Positions 44,327 through 53,106 are shown, counted from the stretch's first letter. The stretch: DNA of 64,000 nt from an uncultured Flavobacterium sp. (GCF_943913405.1 NZ_CALTYA010000001.1:1-64000), one strand, 5' to 3'. Notes: generated by a model not told the origin, from the letters alone. Numbers and translations are program-made.

Positions 44327-44402
44327 CTTTGCGAAAAACTTTGCGTCCTTTGCGTTGAAATTTTAAACGCAAAGATTGGAAGGTCACGCAAAGATTGCAA
44401 AG
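44327..44402. repeat. CTTTGCG/CGCAAAG element with hairpin
   Basis: Three CTTTGCG units, then an inverted CTTTGCGTT...AACGCAAAG stem of 9 bases, then GCAAAGATTGGAAGGT as at position 2, and two more GCAAAG units. Confidence 0.7.
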
Positions 44403-44425
44403 CTTTACTTTCTGACGGGAACAAA

Positions 44426-44463
44426 AAAAGGAGGAAACTTGACAACCAAGCTTTCCTCCTTTT
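44426..44463. terminator. Terminator between convergent genes
   Basis: AAAAGGAGGAAA/TTTCCTCCTTTT stem extended by CTTG/CAAG, with A run before and T run after; works for the DUF6370 side and for the membrane protein on the minus strand. Confidence 0.85.
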
Positions 44464-44481
44464 CATTTATAAAAACTAACT

Positions 44482-46116
44482 CTATTTCTTTTTTCCGATA
44501 TTGATATTGTCGAAGCTGGAAACGTCGATCACTTCCTCTAAATCTACATCAAACGAAATATTTATTGAGTCACCGACCATCGTTACTGGCAATTCATTCG
44601 ACAATTGCGAAGAACCCACGAAGATATTCGGGTAATCTTTTATGGTAAAATAATAAAAACTGTTGCCGTTTTTCACGTCGTTTTCAATTCTTGTCACAAC
44701 CGATTTGTAGCTCTTTTTGTTTGAAACTGCTGCAGGGTCAATTCCGTTATCGGCCATGTTGTAGACGTTTTTATAGGCCATCAACGTCTCGCGCATCGTG
44801 TTCCCTACTCCCACAATCGTGTAATCGTTGATGGAAACCATGGCAAACATTTTCACCAAACCGCCGTCGTCTTTCAGCGTCATTACATACGTCGGAATAT
44901 TATTGATCAGGTATGGAATCGGCAATGAAGCATGGTATCCTTTTTCCTGCACTTTTCCTTCAGCTGAACTTTGCGCAGCGAATTCTGTCGCGCCGCTTTG
45001 TCTGTAATAGGTCGCTTCTTTGGTTCTCGTGTCCACCAACACAAAACCTACGGCAGATTCTTCTTTCCCTACGGATGACAATCCGGTGTACCAGTAGGAT
45101 TTGTGGTTTTCTCCATAAACTAAAGTCAAGCCTTCTGTGGTCATTAATTTATTTTCGTTTGACCAGTTCCAGTAGCCGTGGACATATTCTCCCCAGTCAT
45201 TCAATTGTTCTTCGACAAAGCTGATCGGCTGGATTCTGTCTACCCAAAGCGGCGTGTTGGCGATGTCATATTCTTGGATGTCTCCGGTTTGAGCATCAAC
45301 AACTAAAACTCCCGTGGCATCATTTCCGGCAAAGCCGATGCGTTTTTTATACTTGGTCACAATCCAATACGGATGCCCGTTATCGTCAATTTCAAAATTA
45401 AAATCTTCTAAACCAACCGTTGCATATCCATTGAAATAAACATGGCGGTCGATTCTTGATCCGAAGAAAGCACCCGATTGGTACTTGATTCTTACCGGTT
45501 TTCCTTTCACCTCTTGAATCAATTTCACATCCCTTTCATTCGTCGCAGAAACCATTACATAACCTGGAGTTCCTTCAGAATTGTTATACCATTTGAAAAA
45601 ACCGGTGTGCAATAATGGCGCAACCCAGTACAATTCGTCATTTACTTTTTGGATAGTGAATTCGCCGATTTCTGTCTGGCTTCCCAAAGAAGGTTGCGAA
45701 CCGATGATTTTTTCGCCTAAAAGCATGGCCAGTTCTTCATCGACAACGCGAATCTTATCTAAAGAAATCGGTGCGATGTGGTTTTTTAAATTTTGTCCGT
45801 CTTCTACTTTGCCGATTAATTTTTGGTAGGCATCGCTTCTGAACATTGGCAAGCTTGTCACCAAGGGAACGATTACCACATATGCCAAAACCGCAAATAG
45901 CGTATAAAAGAAAAGTTTAGGCGGTGCTGAAACTAGGCGTAATTTGTTAGCGGGTTTTATTACTTCTAGTTTTGTAAAAATGATAATTGAAACAAGAATT
46001 AGAAAAAGCAACAGAACCGGAAGGCCGATAAATCCGTAATTAATGACAGGAAGCGTCATATAAAACAATAAAAATCCGAATAAGAGAAGTCCTAAAATTG
46101 GGATAATTTTTTTCAT
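44482..46116 (-). CDS. Unrecognised membrane protein with large extracytoplasmic domain
   Basis: A 544-residue protein with three N-terminal hydrophobic segments (about 4-22, 26-48 and 67-90), followed by about 440 residues that are mostly beta-strand. That part holds GVLVVDAQTGDIQEYDIANTPLWVDRIQP, AVGFVLVDTRTKEATYYRQSGATEFAAQ and a basic end. Phrases of the form V-L-V-D-x-x-T-G/K occur twice, as in PepSY-like or repeat domains, but I do not recognise the family. It is a single gene with its own terminator. It sits back to back with the two-component system, but no regulatory link is visible. Confidence 0.6.
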   Translation of the reverse strand: MKKIIPILGLLLFGFLLFYMTLPVINYGFIGLPVLLLFLILVSIIIFTKLEVIKPANKLRLVSAPPKLFFYTLFAVLAYVVIVPLVTSLPMFRSDAYQKLIGKVEDGQNLKNHIAPISLDKIRVVDEELAMLLGEKIIGSQPSLGSQTEIGEFTIQKVNDELYWVAPLLHTGFFKWYNNSEGTPGYVMVSATNERDVKLIQEVKGKPVRIKYQSGAFFGSRIDRHVYFNGYATVGLEDFNFEIDDNGHPYWIVTKYKKRIGFAGNDATGVLVVDAQTGDIQEYDIANTPLWVDRIQPISFVEEQLNDWGEYVHGYWNWSNENKLMTTEGLTLVYGENHKSYWYTGLSSVGKEESAVGFVLVDTRTKEATYYRQSGATEFAAQSSAEGKVQEKGYHASLPIPYLINNIPTYVMTLKDDGGLVKMFAMVSINDYTIVGVGNTMRETLMAYKNVYNMADNGIDPAAVSNKKSYKSVVTRIENDVKNGNSFYYFTIKDYPNIFVGSSQLSNELPVTMVGDSINISFDVDLEEVIDVSSFDNINIGKKK

Positions 46117-46347
46117 TTTGGTTTTGTGTTTTGGTTTTTAGATAAGTCTTCGTAAATTTAAAATGTTACAGTAATGGTAATAGTTTTGGAAATTTATAAA
46201 AATTACAGCAGTTAATTTCATTATCACGAGAAAGTATTTTAGAAGTTTAAGAATCTCCTAAAACTATCTTTGAAATTCACTCTTTTAGAAATAATTAAGA
46301 ACTCAATACCTATTTTTGCTAATTGCACTAAAAAATCCTCCACGCTT

Positions 46348-47022
46348 ATGAAGCTCCTTGTTGTTGAAGACGAACCAAACTTATTATCGATTATCAGGAA
46401 GGGACTTTCTGAGAATAATAATGAGGTGAGCGTGGCGATGGACGGAAGAACAGCGCTGGAAATGATTCAGAATCATACTTTTGACGTAATTATTTTAGAT
46501 ATCATGCTTCCTGATATTAACGGAATTGAAATCTGCAGAAGATTGCGCGCCGCTAAAAACTTTGTCCCGATTTTGCTCTTGACCGCTCTAGGAACTACTG
46601 AAAATGTAGTCACCGGATTGAACGCTGGCGCGGATGATTATATGGCAAAACCGTTTAAATTCTCAGAATTGCAAGCCAGAATCAGCGCTTTGGCAAGGCG
46701 TTCCAACCAAGATAACAAGCCTAACGACAAGATTATAATCGACGATTTAGAAATTGACGGACGTTCAAAATCAGTAAAACGCGGTGGAGAATCTATCGTT
46801 TTAACCGCCAAAGAATTCAAGCTTTTGTATTATCTGGCGAAGAATTCAGGAATTATTTTATCTAGAGAAAAAATATTAGACAACGTTTGGGACATCAATT
46901 TCGACATGAATACGAATGTTGTCGACGTTTATATCAATTATGTCAGAAATAAAATTGACAAGCCTTACCAAAACAAATTGATCCACACCATGAAAGGTCT
47001 TGGATATGTGATAAAATCATAA
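46348..47022 (+). CDS. OmpR-family response regulator
   Basis: A 224-residue response regulator: receiver domain (about 1-115) with acidic pocket E7/D8, phosphoacceptor D51 (VIILDIMLPD) and conserved K near 102 (ADDYMAKPFKF), then a winged-helix trans_reg_C domain (from about 128, with KEFKLLYYLAKNSG and VYINYVRNKID). The ATG at 46348 is used; a TTG frame adds 26 residues of no similarity. The sensor kinase follows after 3 bases. It probably controls this operon; direct repeats suited to an OmpR-type regulator lie at 48398-48449. Confidence 0.93.
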   Translation: MKLLVVEDEPNLLSIIRKGLSENNNEVSVAMDGRTALEMIQNHTFDVIILDIMLPDINGIEICRRLRAAKNFVPILLLTALGTTENVVTGLNAGADDYMAKPFKFSELQARISALARRSNQDNKPNDKIIIDDLEIDGRSKSVKRGGESIVLTAKEFKLLYYLAKNSGIILSREKILDNVWDINFDMNTNVVDVYINYVRNKIDKPYQNKLIHTMKGLGYVIKS

Positions 47023-47025
47023 AAG

Positions 47026-48414
47026 ATGCAGATCAGGAAAAAAATTACGGTTACTTACATAGCGCTTTCTTGCTTCAGCACGCTTCTTTTGAGCGTTGTG
47101 ATTTTCTTTCTATTCAAGCAAAATAACGAGTATTATTTCTTAAAAAGACTTCAAGACCGCGCCAAGATTGCCTCTTCGATTTATTACCAACATGATGCGG
47201 TAAAGTCGAAATATTTTCAAGAATTCAAGAAAGAAGGACTGGAAGAATTGATCGAGGAGAAAGATTTTGTTTTGAAAGTGAACGGAAGCAATACTTTTGA
47301 ATACAACACTGATTTGAATCTTCCTTCAGAATTTTATTCTCAGGTCATGAAAACCGGCAAGAGCTGGATTGAGGAAGATTACCGTTATTATTATGGTCAG
47401 ATCTTCACAGAATCTGGACAAAAATACATGGTCATCGTCACTGCAAAAGACCGACGCGGAAACACCAGCACGATTTATATTCTTCAGATTTTAATCTTCG
47501 GAGGATTAGGATTTGTAATCTTGGCTTATTTCTTCGGAAAATTTTTGGCAAGAAGAGTTATCGGCCCGATGGCAAGAATCACGAAGGAAGTAAAGAGAAT
47601 CAGCGCCTCAAACCTGCACAACCGCTTGCCAGATACTGAAGGCCAAGACGAAATTTCTGACCTCACGAAGACTTTCAACGATATGCTTGACAGGCTGGAA
47701 ACTTCGTTTGAAATTCAGGCGAATTTTATCAATAATGCTTCGCACGAATTAAAAACTCCGATCACGACGATTATTGCCGAGACTGAAATCATGCTCTTGA
47801 AAGAAAGAGAAACTGAAGAATATGTTTCCTCTTTGGAAAACATCAACAAGCAAGCTTCCAAGCTTGGAAATCTTACCGAAGGACTTTTAAAACTGACGCA
47901 AACAGGCTATGACGGAAGAAAACAAGTTCATGATATTGCCCGAATCGATGAGATTCTTTTAGACGTAAAATGTTCTATTGACAAGATTTACCCTAACAAT
48001 CGCGTGAACATTAAATTGAACGAAGCTCCTGACAATGAGTCGCTTTTGACAATCCCTTGCAATCGCCCTTTGTTAGAATTGGCTTTGAATAATATTATTT
48101 CTAATGGCGTGAAATATTCTGATAATGACGAAGTTTTTGCGACGCTTACTGCCGATAAGTCTAAGATTAAAATCACGATTACCGATATTGGCATCGGGAT
48201 TCCGCCGGAAGATATTCCTTATCTGTATGAGCCTTTTTTCCGTGGAAAGATTGCTTCGAAATATAACGGCTATGGACTTGGACTTCCCTTGGCCATGAAA
48301 ATCATACGAATGCACAACGGTGAATTGCAGATTCAATCTGAAACCGGAAAAGGAACGGTCGTGAATATCATCTTTGACAAAACCAACATTAGAAATTCTA
48401 ATCTTAAATCTTAG
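47026..48414 (+). CDS. HAMP-domain sensor histidine kinase
   Basis: A 462-residue inner-membrane kinase. Membrane segments lie at about 8-30 and 150-172 with a periplasmic loop of about 120 residues. HAMP is about 173-225, the HisKA phosphoacceptor is H240 in NASHELKTPITT, and the ATPase domain (about 335-455) shows NIISNGVKYS (N box), DIGIGIPPED (G1) and GYGLGLPLAMKI (G2). It is the cognate partner of the upstream regulator. The signal is unknown. Confidence 0.93.
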   Translation: MQIRKKITVTYIALSCFSTLLLSVVIFFLFKQNNEYYFLKRLQDRAKIASSIYYQHDAVKSKYFQEFKKEGLEELIEEKDFVLKVNGSNTFEYNTDLNLPSEFYSQVMKTGKSWIEEDYRYYYGQIFTESGQKYMVIVTAKDRRGNTSTIYILQILIFGGLGFVILAYFFGKFLARRVIGPMARITKEVKRISASNLHNRLPDTEGQDEISDLTKTFNDMLDRLETSFEIQANFINNASHELKTPITTIIAETEIMLLKERETEEYVSSLENINKQASKLGNLTEGLLKLTQTGYDGRKQVHDIARIDEILLDVKCSIDKIYPNNRVNIKLNEAPDNESLLTIPCNRPLLELALNNIISNGVKYSDNDEVFATLTADKSKIKITITDIGIGIPPEDIPYLYEPFFRGKIASKYNGYGLGLPLAMKIIRMHNGELQIQSETGKGTVVNIIFDKTNIRNSNLKS

Positions 48415-48449
48415 GAAATTCTAATTTTAATCTAAACTGGCTCTAATCT
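48398..48449 (+). promoter_or_regulatory. Candidate regulator-binding direct repeats upstream of the Usp-like gene
   Basis: CTAAT(C/T)T occurs at 48398, 48421 and 48443, spaced 23 and 22 bases; further AATCT words at 48407 and 48429 are also 22 apart. The array spans the end of the kinase gene and the 80-base spacer. Two-turn spacing on one helix face fits tandem binding by an OmpR-family dimer. No binding data exist here. Confidence 0.35.
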
Positions 48450-48494
48450 CGGAGGTCTTATTTTGTATGTATAATAACCACAGAAATTATACAT

Positions 48495-49220
48495 ATGAAA
48501 AATATATTAATACCGACGACGCTTCAACCCGACACGATTAATGCTGTAAAAACGGCTATCAAACAATCAAAAGGAAAAAATTGCAATGTAGTTTTGCTGC
48601 AGGTTTGCGATATTCCTGATACAGATTCGAGCTCTTTCTTTTTAAGAAGCATTAAAAACGAACTGAATGTTTCTCAAAAAACTATTTTGGATGCCTGCAG
48701 AAATCTAGTCGCAGTTTCTCAACATTGCACATTTAAATTGCAGCACCAATATGGCATTTCAGCTCCTGTGATGCGTAATTTATTAGAACATCTTCATGTT
48801 GGATTGATTATTCTGACACCTTCGTATAAAAGTGCAGAGAAGAAAATCCACAATCAATTTCTTCAGATCTTATCGAATTGCAAATGTCCGATTCTTCACT
48901 TGAATTCTAATTTTGAAGAACACGAATTGAACAAAGCCATGTATTTGGAACAAAATAAGTCAAAACTTCAAGCCGAAGATTTGCAGCAATTGGTGCAAGG
49001 GCAATTTGATTTCAGAATCGTGAGCCACGCAAAGATTTTTGAAGACCAAAGCGTAGAAGAAATCAATCCGGAATTGTCTGCGGCAATTTCCAAAAATGAA
49101 ATCAATCTGCTGATACAGACTAGAAAACCTGAAAAAATAAAATTGAAAAAGAGTGAAAAATCTAAAGTGAACGAAAGTTTAGGATTGCCTGTTCTTTCCT
49201 TATACGAAGAAATTGTTTAA
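48495..49220 (+). CDS. Universal-stress-protein-like protein
   Basis: A 241-residue soluble protein. The N-terminal part resembles a Usp domain: MKNILIPTTLQPDTINAVKTAIKQS, NCNVVLLQV and, near 105-130, LHVGLIILTPSYKS, followed by CKCPILHLNS. The C-terminal 90 residues could be a second, degraded half (FDFRIVSHAKIFEDQSVEEI ... NEINLLIQTRK). No ATP-binding G-x2-G-x9-GS/T motif is clear. It lies 80 bases after the kinase and 48 before the bestrophin gene, suggesting one stress-related operon. Confidence 0.6.
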   Translation: MKNILIPTTLQPDTINAVKTAIKQSKGKNCNVVLLQVCDIPDTDSSSFFLRSIKNELNVSQKTILDACRNLVAVSQHCTFKLQHQYGISAPVMRNLLEHLHVGLIILTPSYKSAEKKIHNQFLQILSNCKCPILHLNSNFEEHELNKAMYLEQNKSKLQAEDLQQLVQGQFDFRIVSHAKIFEDQSVEEINPELSAAISKNEINLLIQTRKPEKIKLKKSEKSKVNESLGLPVLSLYEEIV

Positions 49221-49268
49221 AAACAGATTATCACAAAATCCTGATTTATAAACCTAAAGTAAAAAAAT

Positions 49269-50219
49269 ATGCTGCTAAAAAAGAAAATTCCGATGAAATA
49301 TGTTCTCGGAAAAATTAAGATAGAATTAATTCTGGTTGTAATATATGTAGTTTCATTTGATTTGATTCACCGTTATTTTGATGCGGTGGCAATGAATATT
49401 CCGATTGCAATTCCGACTATAATTGGTACGGTGATCTCGTTATTGCTAGCCTTTAAATCAAACCAAGCGTATGACCGTTGGTGGGAAGCGAGAATGATTT
49501 GGGGTGCGATTGTTAATGATTCCCGAACATTATTGCGCCAAGTCATTGGTTTTTACAAAGACCCAGATTTTTCTGTGGAAGCTGATGAATTCAAGGCAAG
49601 CTTTGCGAAAAGGCAAGCGGCGTGGTGTTATAGTTTGGGTCAAGCTTTAAGAGGAAAAGATCCGTTGAAACCTATTAAAAATTTGCTGACTGCTGATGAA
49701 TTTCGTTATGTTTCGAAACACAAGCACGTTCCGAATGCAATTTTGATTTTGCATTCAAGAGCCTTGAAAATTGCCAAGGATAAAGGAAAAATCAATTCTT
49801 ACCAACAAGTTGAAATTGACAATACTTTGACGCGTTTGTGTGATTCAATGGGAAAATGCGAGCGTATCAAGAATACAGTTTTTCCAACAACATATAGCTT
49901 ATATATCAGATTCACACTTTGTCTGTTCATTATGCTATTGCCTTTTGGATTGACAAATTTAGTTGGATGGTTGCAAATTCCTTTGGTAACGACTATTGCT
50001 GCAGCGTTCTTCTTGGTTGAAAAAATGGCAATTCACCTTCAAGATCCATTTGAAAACAGACCTACGGATACGCCTGTAACTACGATTTCTACAGCAATTG
50101 AAAAGAATCTAATCCAAATGGTGAATGAATTTAGAGATGAATTTGATGACAGCATTGAAAAATCAGAAACTTCTTTACATCACATTCAGCCAGTCAAAAA
50201 CGCTTATTTTGTTCTTTAG
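49269..50219 (+). CDS. Bestrophin family ion channel
   Basis: A 316-residue membrane protein with four hydrophobic segments. The bestrophin signature is clear: LLLAFKSNQAYDRWWEARMIWGAIVNDSRTLLRQV (about 58-92) and the later IQLQDPFENRPTDTPV-like AIHLQDPFENRPTDTP motif (about 255-270), which forms the ion path and gate. Bacterial members form pentameric anion or cation channels. The neighbours (Usp-like protein, two-component system) suggest stress-controlled expression. Confidence 0.9.
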   Translation: MLLKKKIPMKYVLGKIKIELILVVIYVVSFDLIHRYFDAVAMNIPIAIPTIIGTVISLLLAFKSNQAYDRWWEARMIWGAIVNDSRTLLRQVIGFYKDPDFSVEADEFKASFAKRQAAWCYSLGQALRGKDPLKPIKNLLTADEFRYVSKHKHVPNAILILHSRALKIAKDKGKINSYQQVEIDNTLTRLCDSMGKCERIKNTVFPTTYSLYIRFTLCLFIMLLPFGLTNLVGWLQIPLVTTIAAAFFLVEKMAIHLQDPFENRPTDTPVTTISTAIEKNLIQMVNEFRDEFDDSIEKSETSLHHIQPVKNAYFVL

Positions 50220-50237
50220 GGTTGTTTTAATGTTGCT

Positions 50238-50268
50238 AAAACCGGCCTCAAAAGAGCCGGTTTTTTTA
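50238..50268 (+). terminator. Terminator of the two-component/bestrophin operon
   Basis: AAACCGGC/GCCGGTTT stem with a 9-base loop and seven T. Confidence 0.85.
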
Positions 50269-50353
50269 TTTTTATAGAAACATTTTGAGCAACCTACACG
50301 ATTATTTCTTAAAAAAAATTTACTTTTACATAAAAACTATAACATTCCATTTT

Positions 50354-50881
50354 ATGAAGACAAACAATTTCAAAAACATTGCTAGCAAAGCATTCTTAAT
50401 TTTAGGTTTCTTATCGTTCACTTTTTTCGCATCTTGTTCAAGTGACAATGATCCTGAAGCAGTTGCCGAAAAATTCTTAAATCACGTAAACAAAGGTGAA
50501 TTTAAAGAAGCTAAAGAATATTGTGACGAGCAAACAGCGTCTCTAATCGGAATGATGGAGTCAATGGCTGGCGATAAAACTAAAGAGCTTAAAGATCAAA
50601 ACATCAAAACTGAAATTATTTCTTCTGAAGTAAAAGATGACAAAGCGACTGTAAAATACAAATCTACAGGAGGAAAAGCGGGTGCTACAACTGGTGCTGA
50701 GCAAACTTTAAATCTTGTAAAAGTTGATGGAAAATGGAAAGTGACTATCGATAAAGAAAATGCAAACAAAGAAGGCGGTGCAAAAGCTCCAGCAACTGAC
50801 GTTGAAGCAACTGATTCTTTAACAGCTCCAGCTGACACATTGGCGGCTCCTGCAACAGATACAGTGGTTGCTCCTAAATAA
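50354..50881 (+). CDS. DUF4878-like lipoprotein
   Basis: A 175-residue lipoprotein (lipobox FFASCSS, Cys at about 27). The mature part DPEAVAEKFLNHVNKGEFKEAKEYCDEQTA and VKVDGKWKVTIDKE is the NTF2-like DUF4878 pattern. The C-terminal 35 residues are Ala/Pro/Asp/Thr low complexity (ADTLAAPATDTVVAPK). The ATG at 50354 is used over a TTG-like earlier start. Function is unknown. It is followed after 33 bases by the hydrolase gene. Confidence 0.75.
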   Translation: MKTNNFKNIASKAFLILGFLSFTFFASCSSDNDPEAVAEKFLNHVNKGEFKEAKEYCDEQTASLIGMMESMAGDKTKELKDQNIKTEIISSEVKDDKATVKYKSTGGKAGATTGAEQTLNLVKVDGKWKVTIDKENANKEGGAKAPATDVEATDSLTAPADTLAAPATDTVVAPK

Positions 50882-50914
50882 TTGCAACTCAACAATAATT
50901 TAAAAGCATTACTA

Positions 50915-51583
50915 ATGAAGAAAATTCTCTTTTATTTAGTAATGCTTTTTCTTTTGGGATTTATTTCCTACAAAGCTTTCTTCTACTTTGACAAAAAATC
51001 AGAACAGGCAGAAATTGTAAAAAACCAAGCTGTAACAAGGCTTTCTTCAGAAGAAATTGCACAGATTCAAGAAGGAGATTTTATCCTCAGAAGAGGTTTT
51101 GGATTCTTCAGCGATTATATTTCGAAAGAATTAAATAATGGCGAAATCGATGTGACGCATGCCGGAATTATTACCAAAAGAAACGATTCTTTATTTGTAA
51201 TTCATTCTCTTTCTTCGGATGTAACTGACATTGACGGCTTGCAAATTCAGCCTTTGCAAGAATTTTTAAAATATTCTTATCCTCAAAAAATCATTATTAC
51301 AAGATTAAAAAATGCAAATCCAGCAATGGGCTTGAAGATTTCTTCTTTGGCAGAAAATTATCTGGCAAAACATATTCCGTTTGACCACAAAGGAAATTTT
51401 GACAACGACGAAGAGCTTTTTTGCACTGAAATGATTTGGAAAATCTTAGAAAAAGACCTTCAATGCGTAGAATTGCCGAGCGAAGCAAAAGCCAGAAAAG
51501 ATTTTTTCTTCTCAATGATGCCGATGTATGACACAAAATATTTTGACATAAAGGTAAATCAATACAAAATCAAGAATAAATAG
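50915..51583 (+). CDS. YiiX/YebB-like NlpC/P60-related cysteine hydrolase
   Basis: A 222-residue protein with an N-terminal membrane anchor (about 5-22). The circularly permuted NlpC/P60 pattern is visible: EGDFILRRGFGFFSDYISKEL, the histidine in DVTHAGIITKR, and the cysteine in ELFCTEMIWKILEKD near 175. Such proteins are thought to act as cysteine amidases or peptidases on cell-wall or lipid substrates. The ATG at 50915 is used. It may be co-transcribed with the lipoprotein before it. Confidence 0.78.
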   Translation: MKKILFYLVMLFLLGFISYKAFFYFDKKSEQAEIVKNQAVTRLSSEEIAQIQEGDFILRRGFGFFSDYISKELNNGEIDVTHAGIITKRNDSLFVIHSLSSDVTDIDGLQIQPLQEFLKYSYPQKIIITRLKNANPAMGLKISSLAENYLAKHIPFDHKGNFDNDEELFCTEMIWKILEKDLQCVELPSEAKARKDFFFSMMPMYDTKYFDIKVNQYKIKNK

Positions 51584-51591
51584 TATTTTTG
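51584..51591 (+). promoter_or_regulatory. TAnnTTTG -7 box of fabD
   Basis: TATTTTTG overlapping the end of the hydrolase gene, 24 bases before the fabD ATG at 51616; no TTG at -33. Confidence 0.4.
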
Positions 51592-51615
51592 CCATCACAT
51601 ACAAAACGAATTTAC

Positions 51616-52491
51616 ATGAAAGCATACGTATTTCCCGGTCAAGGCGCCCAGTTCACAGGAATGGGAAAAGACCTTTACGAACAATCTGCATTAGCAAAAG
51701 AATTATTCGAAAAAGCCAACGAAATCTTGGGTTTTAGAATCACCGATATCATGTTTGAAGGAACGGCAGAAGAATTAAAAGAAACAAAAGTTACACAACC
51801 AGCAGTTTTTTTGCATTCTGTAATTCTTGCAAAAACTTTAGGTGAAAGCTTTAAGCCAGAAATGGTTGCCGGTCACTCACTTGGAGAATTTTCGGCATTG
51901 GTTGCCAACGGTGCTTTATCCTTTGAGGACGGATTAAAATTGGTTTCGCAAAGAGCAATTGCAATGCAAAAAGCCTGTGAAATCAAACCTTCAACAATGG
52001 CTGCTGTTTTGGGACTAGAAGATAAAATTGTGGAAGATGTTTGCGCTTCAATCGACGGAGTTGTTGTAGCCGCAAACTACAACTGCCCAGGACAATTAGT
52101 CATTTCAGGAGAAACTTCTGCTGTAGAGCAAGCTTGTGAAGCGATGAAAGCTGCAGGCGCAAAACGTGCTTTGATTTTGCCTGTTGGTGGCGCATTTCAC
52201 TCACCAATGATGGAACCAGCCAGAGAAGAATTGGCTGCAGCAATTGAAAGTACTACTTTTTCTGAACCAATCTGCCCAGTGTACCAAAACGTACCTGCAA
52301 GTGCGGTTTCAAGCGCTAACGAAATCAAGAAAAACTTAATTATTCAGTTGACAGCTCCAGTAAAATGGACACAATCTGTGCAACAAATGATTGCCGACGG
52401 AGCTACTTCTTTTACTGAAGTTGGACCCGGAAAAGTATTGATTGGATTAGTAAATAAAATTGACAAAAGCGTGGAGACTTTTTCTGCTTAG
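51616..52491 (+). CDS. fabD: ACP S-malonyltransferase FabD
   Basis: A 292-residue enzyme that transfers malonyl from CoA to acyl carrier protein for fatty acid synthesis. The nucleophile is S88 in GHSLGEF, the catalytic base H195 in GGAFHSPMM, and the FPGQGAQ start and the QPAVFLHS motif are in place. The ATG at 51616 starts the conserved KAYVFPGQGAQ; the frame upstream begins with TTG. No other fab gene is adjacent. Confidence 0.95.
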   Translation: MKAYVFPGQGAQFTGMGKDLYEQSALAKELFEKANEILGFRITDIMFEGTAEELKETKVTQPAVFLHSVILAKTLGESFKPEMVAGHSLGEFSALVANGALSFEDGLKLVSQRAIAMQKACEIKPSTMAAVLGLEDKIVEDVCASIDGVVVAANYNCPGQLVISGETSAVEQACEAMKAAGAKRALILPVGGAFHSPMMEPAREELAAAIESTTFSEPICPVYQNVPASAVSSANEIKKNLIIQLTAPVKWTQSVQQMIADGATSFTEVGPGKVLIGLVNKIDKSVETFSA

Positions 52492-52505
52492 TCAATTTAT
52501 AGTAT

Positions 52506-52538
52506 AAAAAAATCCCAAGTTTAAACTTGGGATTTTTT
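52506..52538. terminator. Terminator between fabD and the toxin remnant
   Basis: Perfect AATCCCAAGTTT/AAACTTGGGATT palindrome with A and T runs on both sides; bidirectional. Confidence 0.85.
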
Positions 52539-52540
52539 CT

Positions 52541-52866
52541 TTATAGATATTTCACTTCTTCAGAATGACTATTTGTGATTCCAGTAATCAGGTATTTATT
52601 TTCCCGCTTTTCAAAGAAAATATACCAAACTGTTCTTGAATTGGCTTTAAAAAAAATGTATTTTGAGCCTAAATGTTTTATTCTTTTGGAGAGGATTTGT
52701 GTTTCGTCGCTTTTAATTTTTCAGGCACTGAATCATAAATAGCTGTAACATATTTTTCTGCCGACTCTATAAATCCGAAATATTCTTTTTTATATAAAAT
52801 CTGTATTAAATCATCTAAATAAGCAATAACTTTTGGAGTAAAAATAACTTCTATTTTCCCCACCAT
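52541..52866 (-). pseudogene. RelE/ParE-type toxin gene with a frameshift
   Basis: The frame from 52866 encodes MVGKIEVIFTPKVIAYLDDL up to KHKSSPKE, then stops at 52678, only 62 residues. The -1 frame continues without a break as RIKHLGSKYIFFKANSRTVW, then a strand with YIFFEKRENKYLITGITN and SEEVKYL to a stop at 52541, exactly the C-terminal half of a RelE/ParE toxin. One missing A in the run CCAAAAGAA explains it; with it restored the protein is 108 residues. Either the toxin is truly broken or the run was mis-sequenced. The start overlaps the antitoxin end by 16 bases. Confidence 0.75.
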
Positions 52867-53057
52867 TCTCTTATTTTATTGATAGATTCTGCTTTTGCTT
52901 CTTCTAATGTATATCCGTTTTCAAATTCCTTATCAAAATTGAAATCGCTTTCTTTCTCAGATTCTTCTTTCAATTTTGAAATTTGATACCAAACTTCAGG
53001 CTCTTCCAATTTGGAAAGCCATTCCATCAATTCATTTTTTCTGTATCGCGTGTCCAT
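52851..53057 (-). CDS. Putative antitoxin of the RelE/ParE-type pair
   Basis: A 68-residue acidic protein with a predicted helical, charged composition (EEPEVWYQISKLKEESEKESDFNFDKEFENGYTLEEAKAESINKIREWW). It precedes and overlaps the toxin gene in the usual antitoxin-first order. No DNA-binding family is recognised, so the call rests on size, charge and neighbour. Confidence 0.6.
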   Translation of the reverse strand: MDTRYRKNELMEWLSKLEEPEVWYQISKLKEESEKESDFNFDKEFENGYTLEEAKAESINKIREWWGK

Positions 53058-53106
53058 AACTTTTGATTTATTTTACTAATTTACAAATAATTAGCTAAAA
53101 ATAAAT

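Noticed and set aside
52678..52866. Programmed -1 frameshift to make a full toxin
   Set aside because: The zero-frame codons CCA AAA GAA do not form an X XXY YYZ slippery heptamer; a lost A is simpler.
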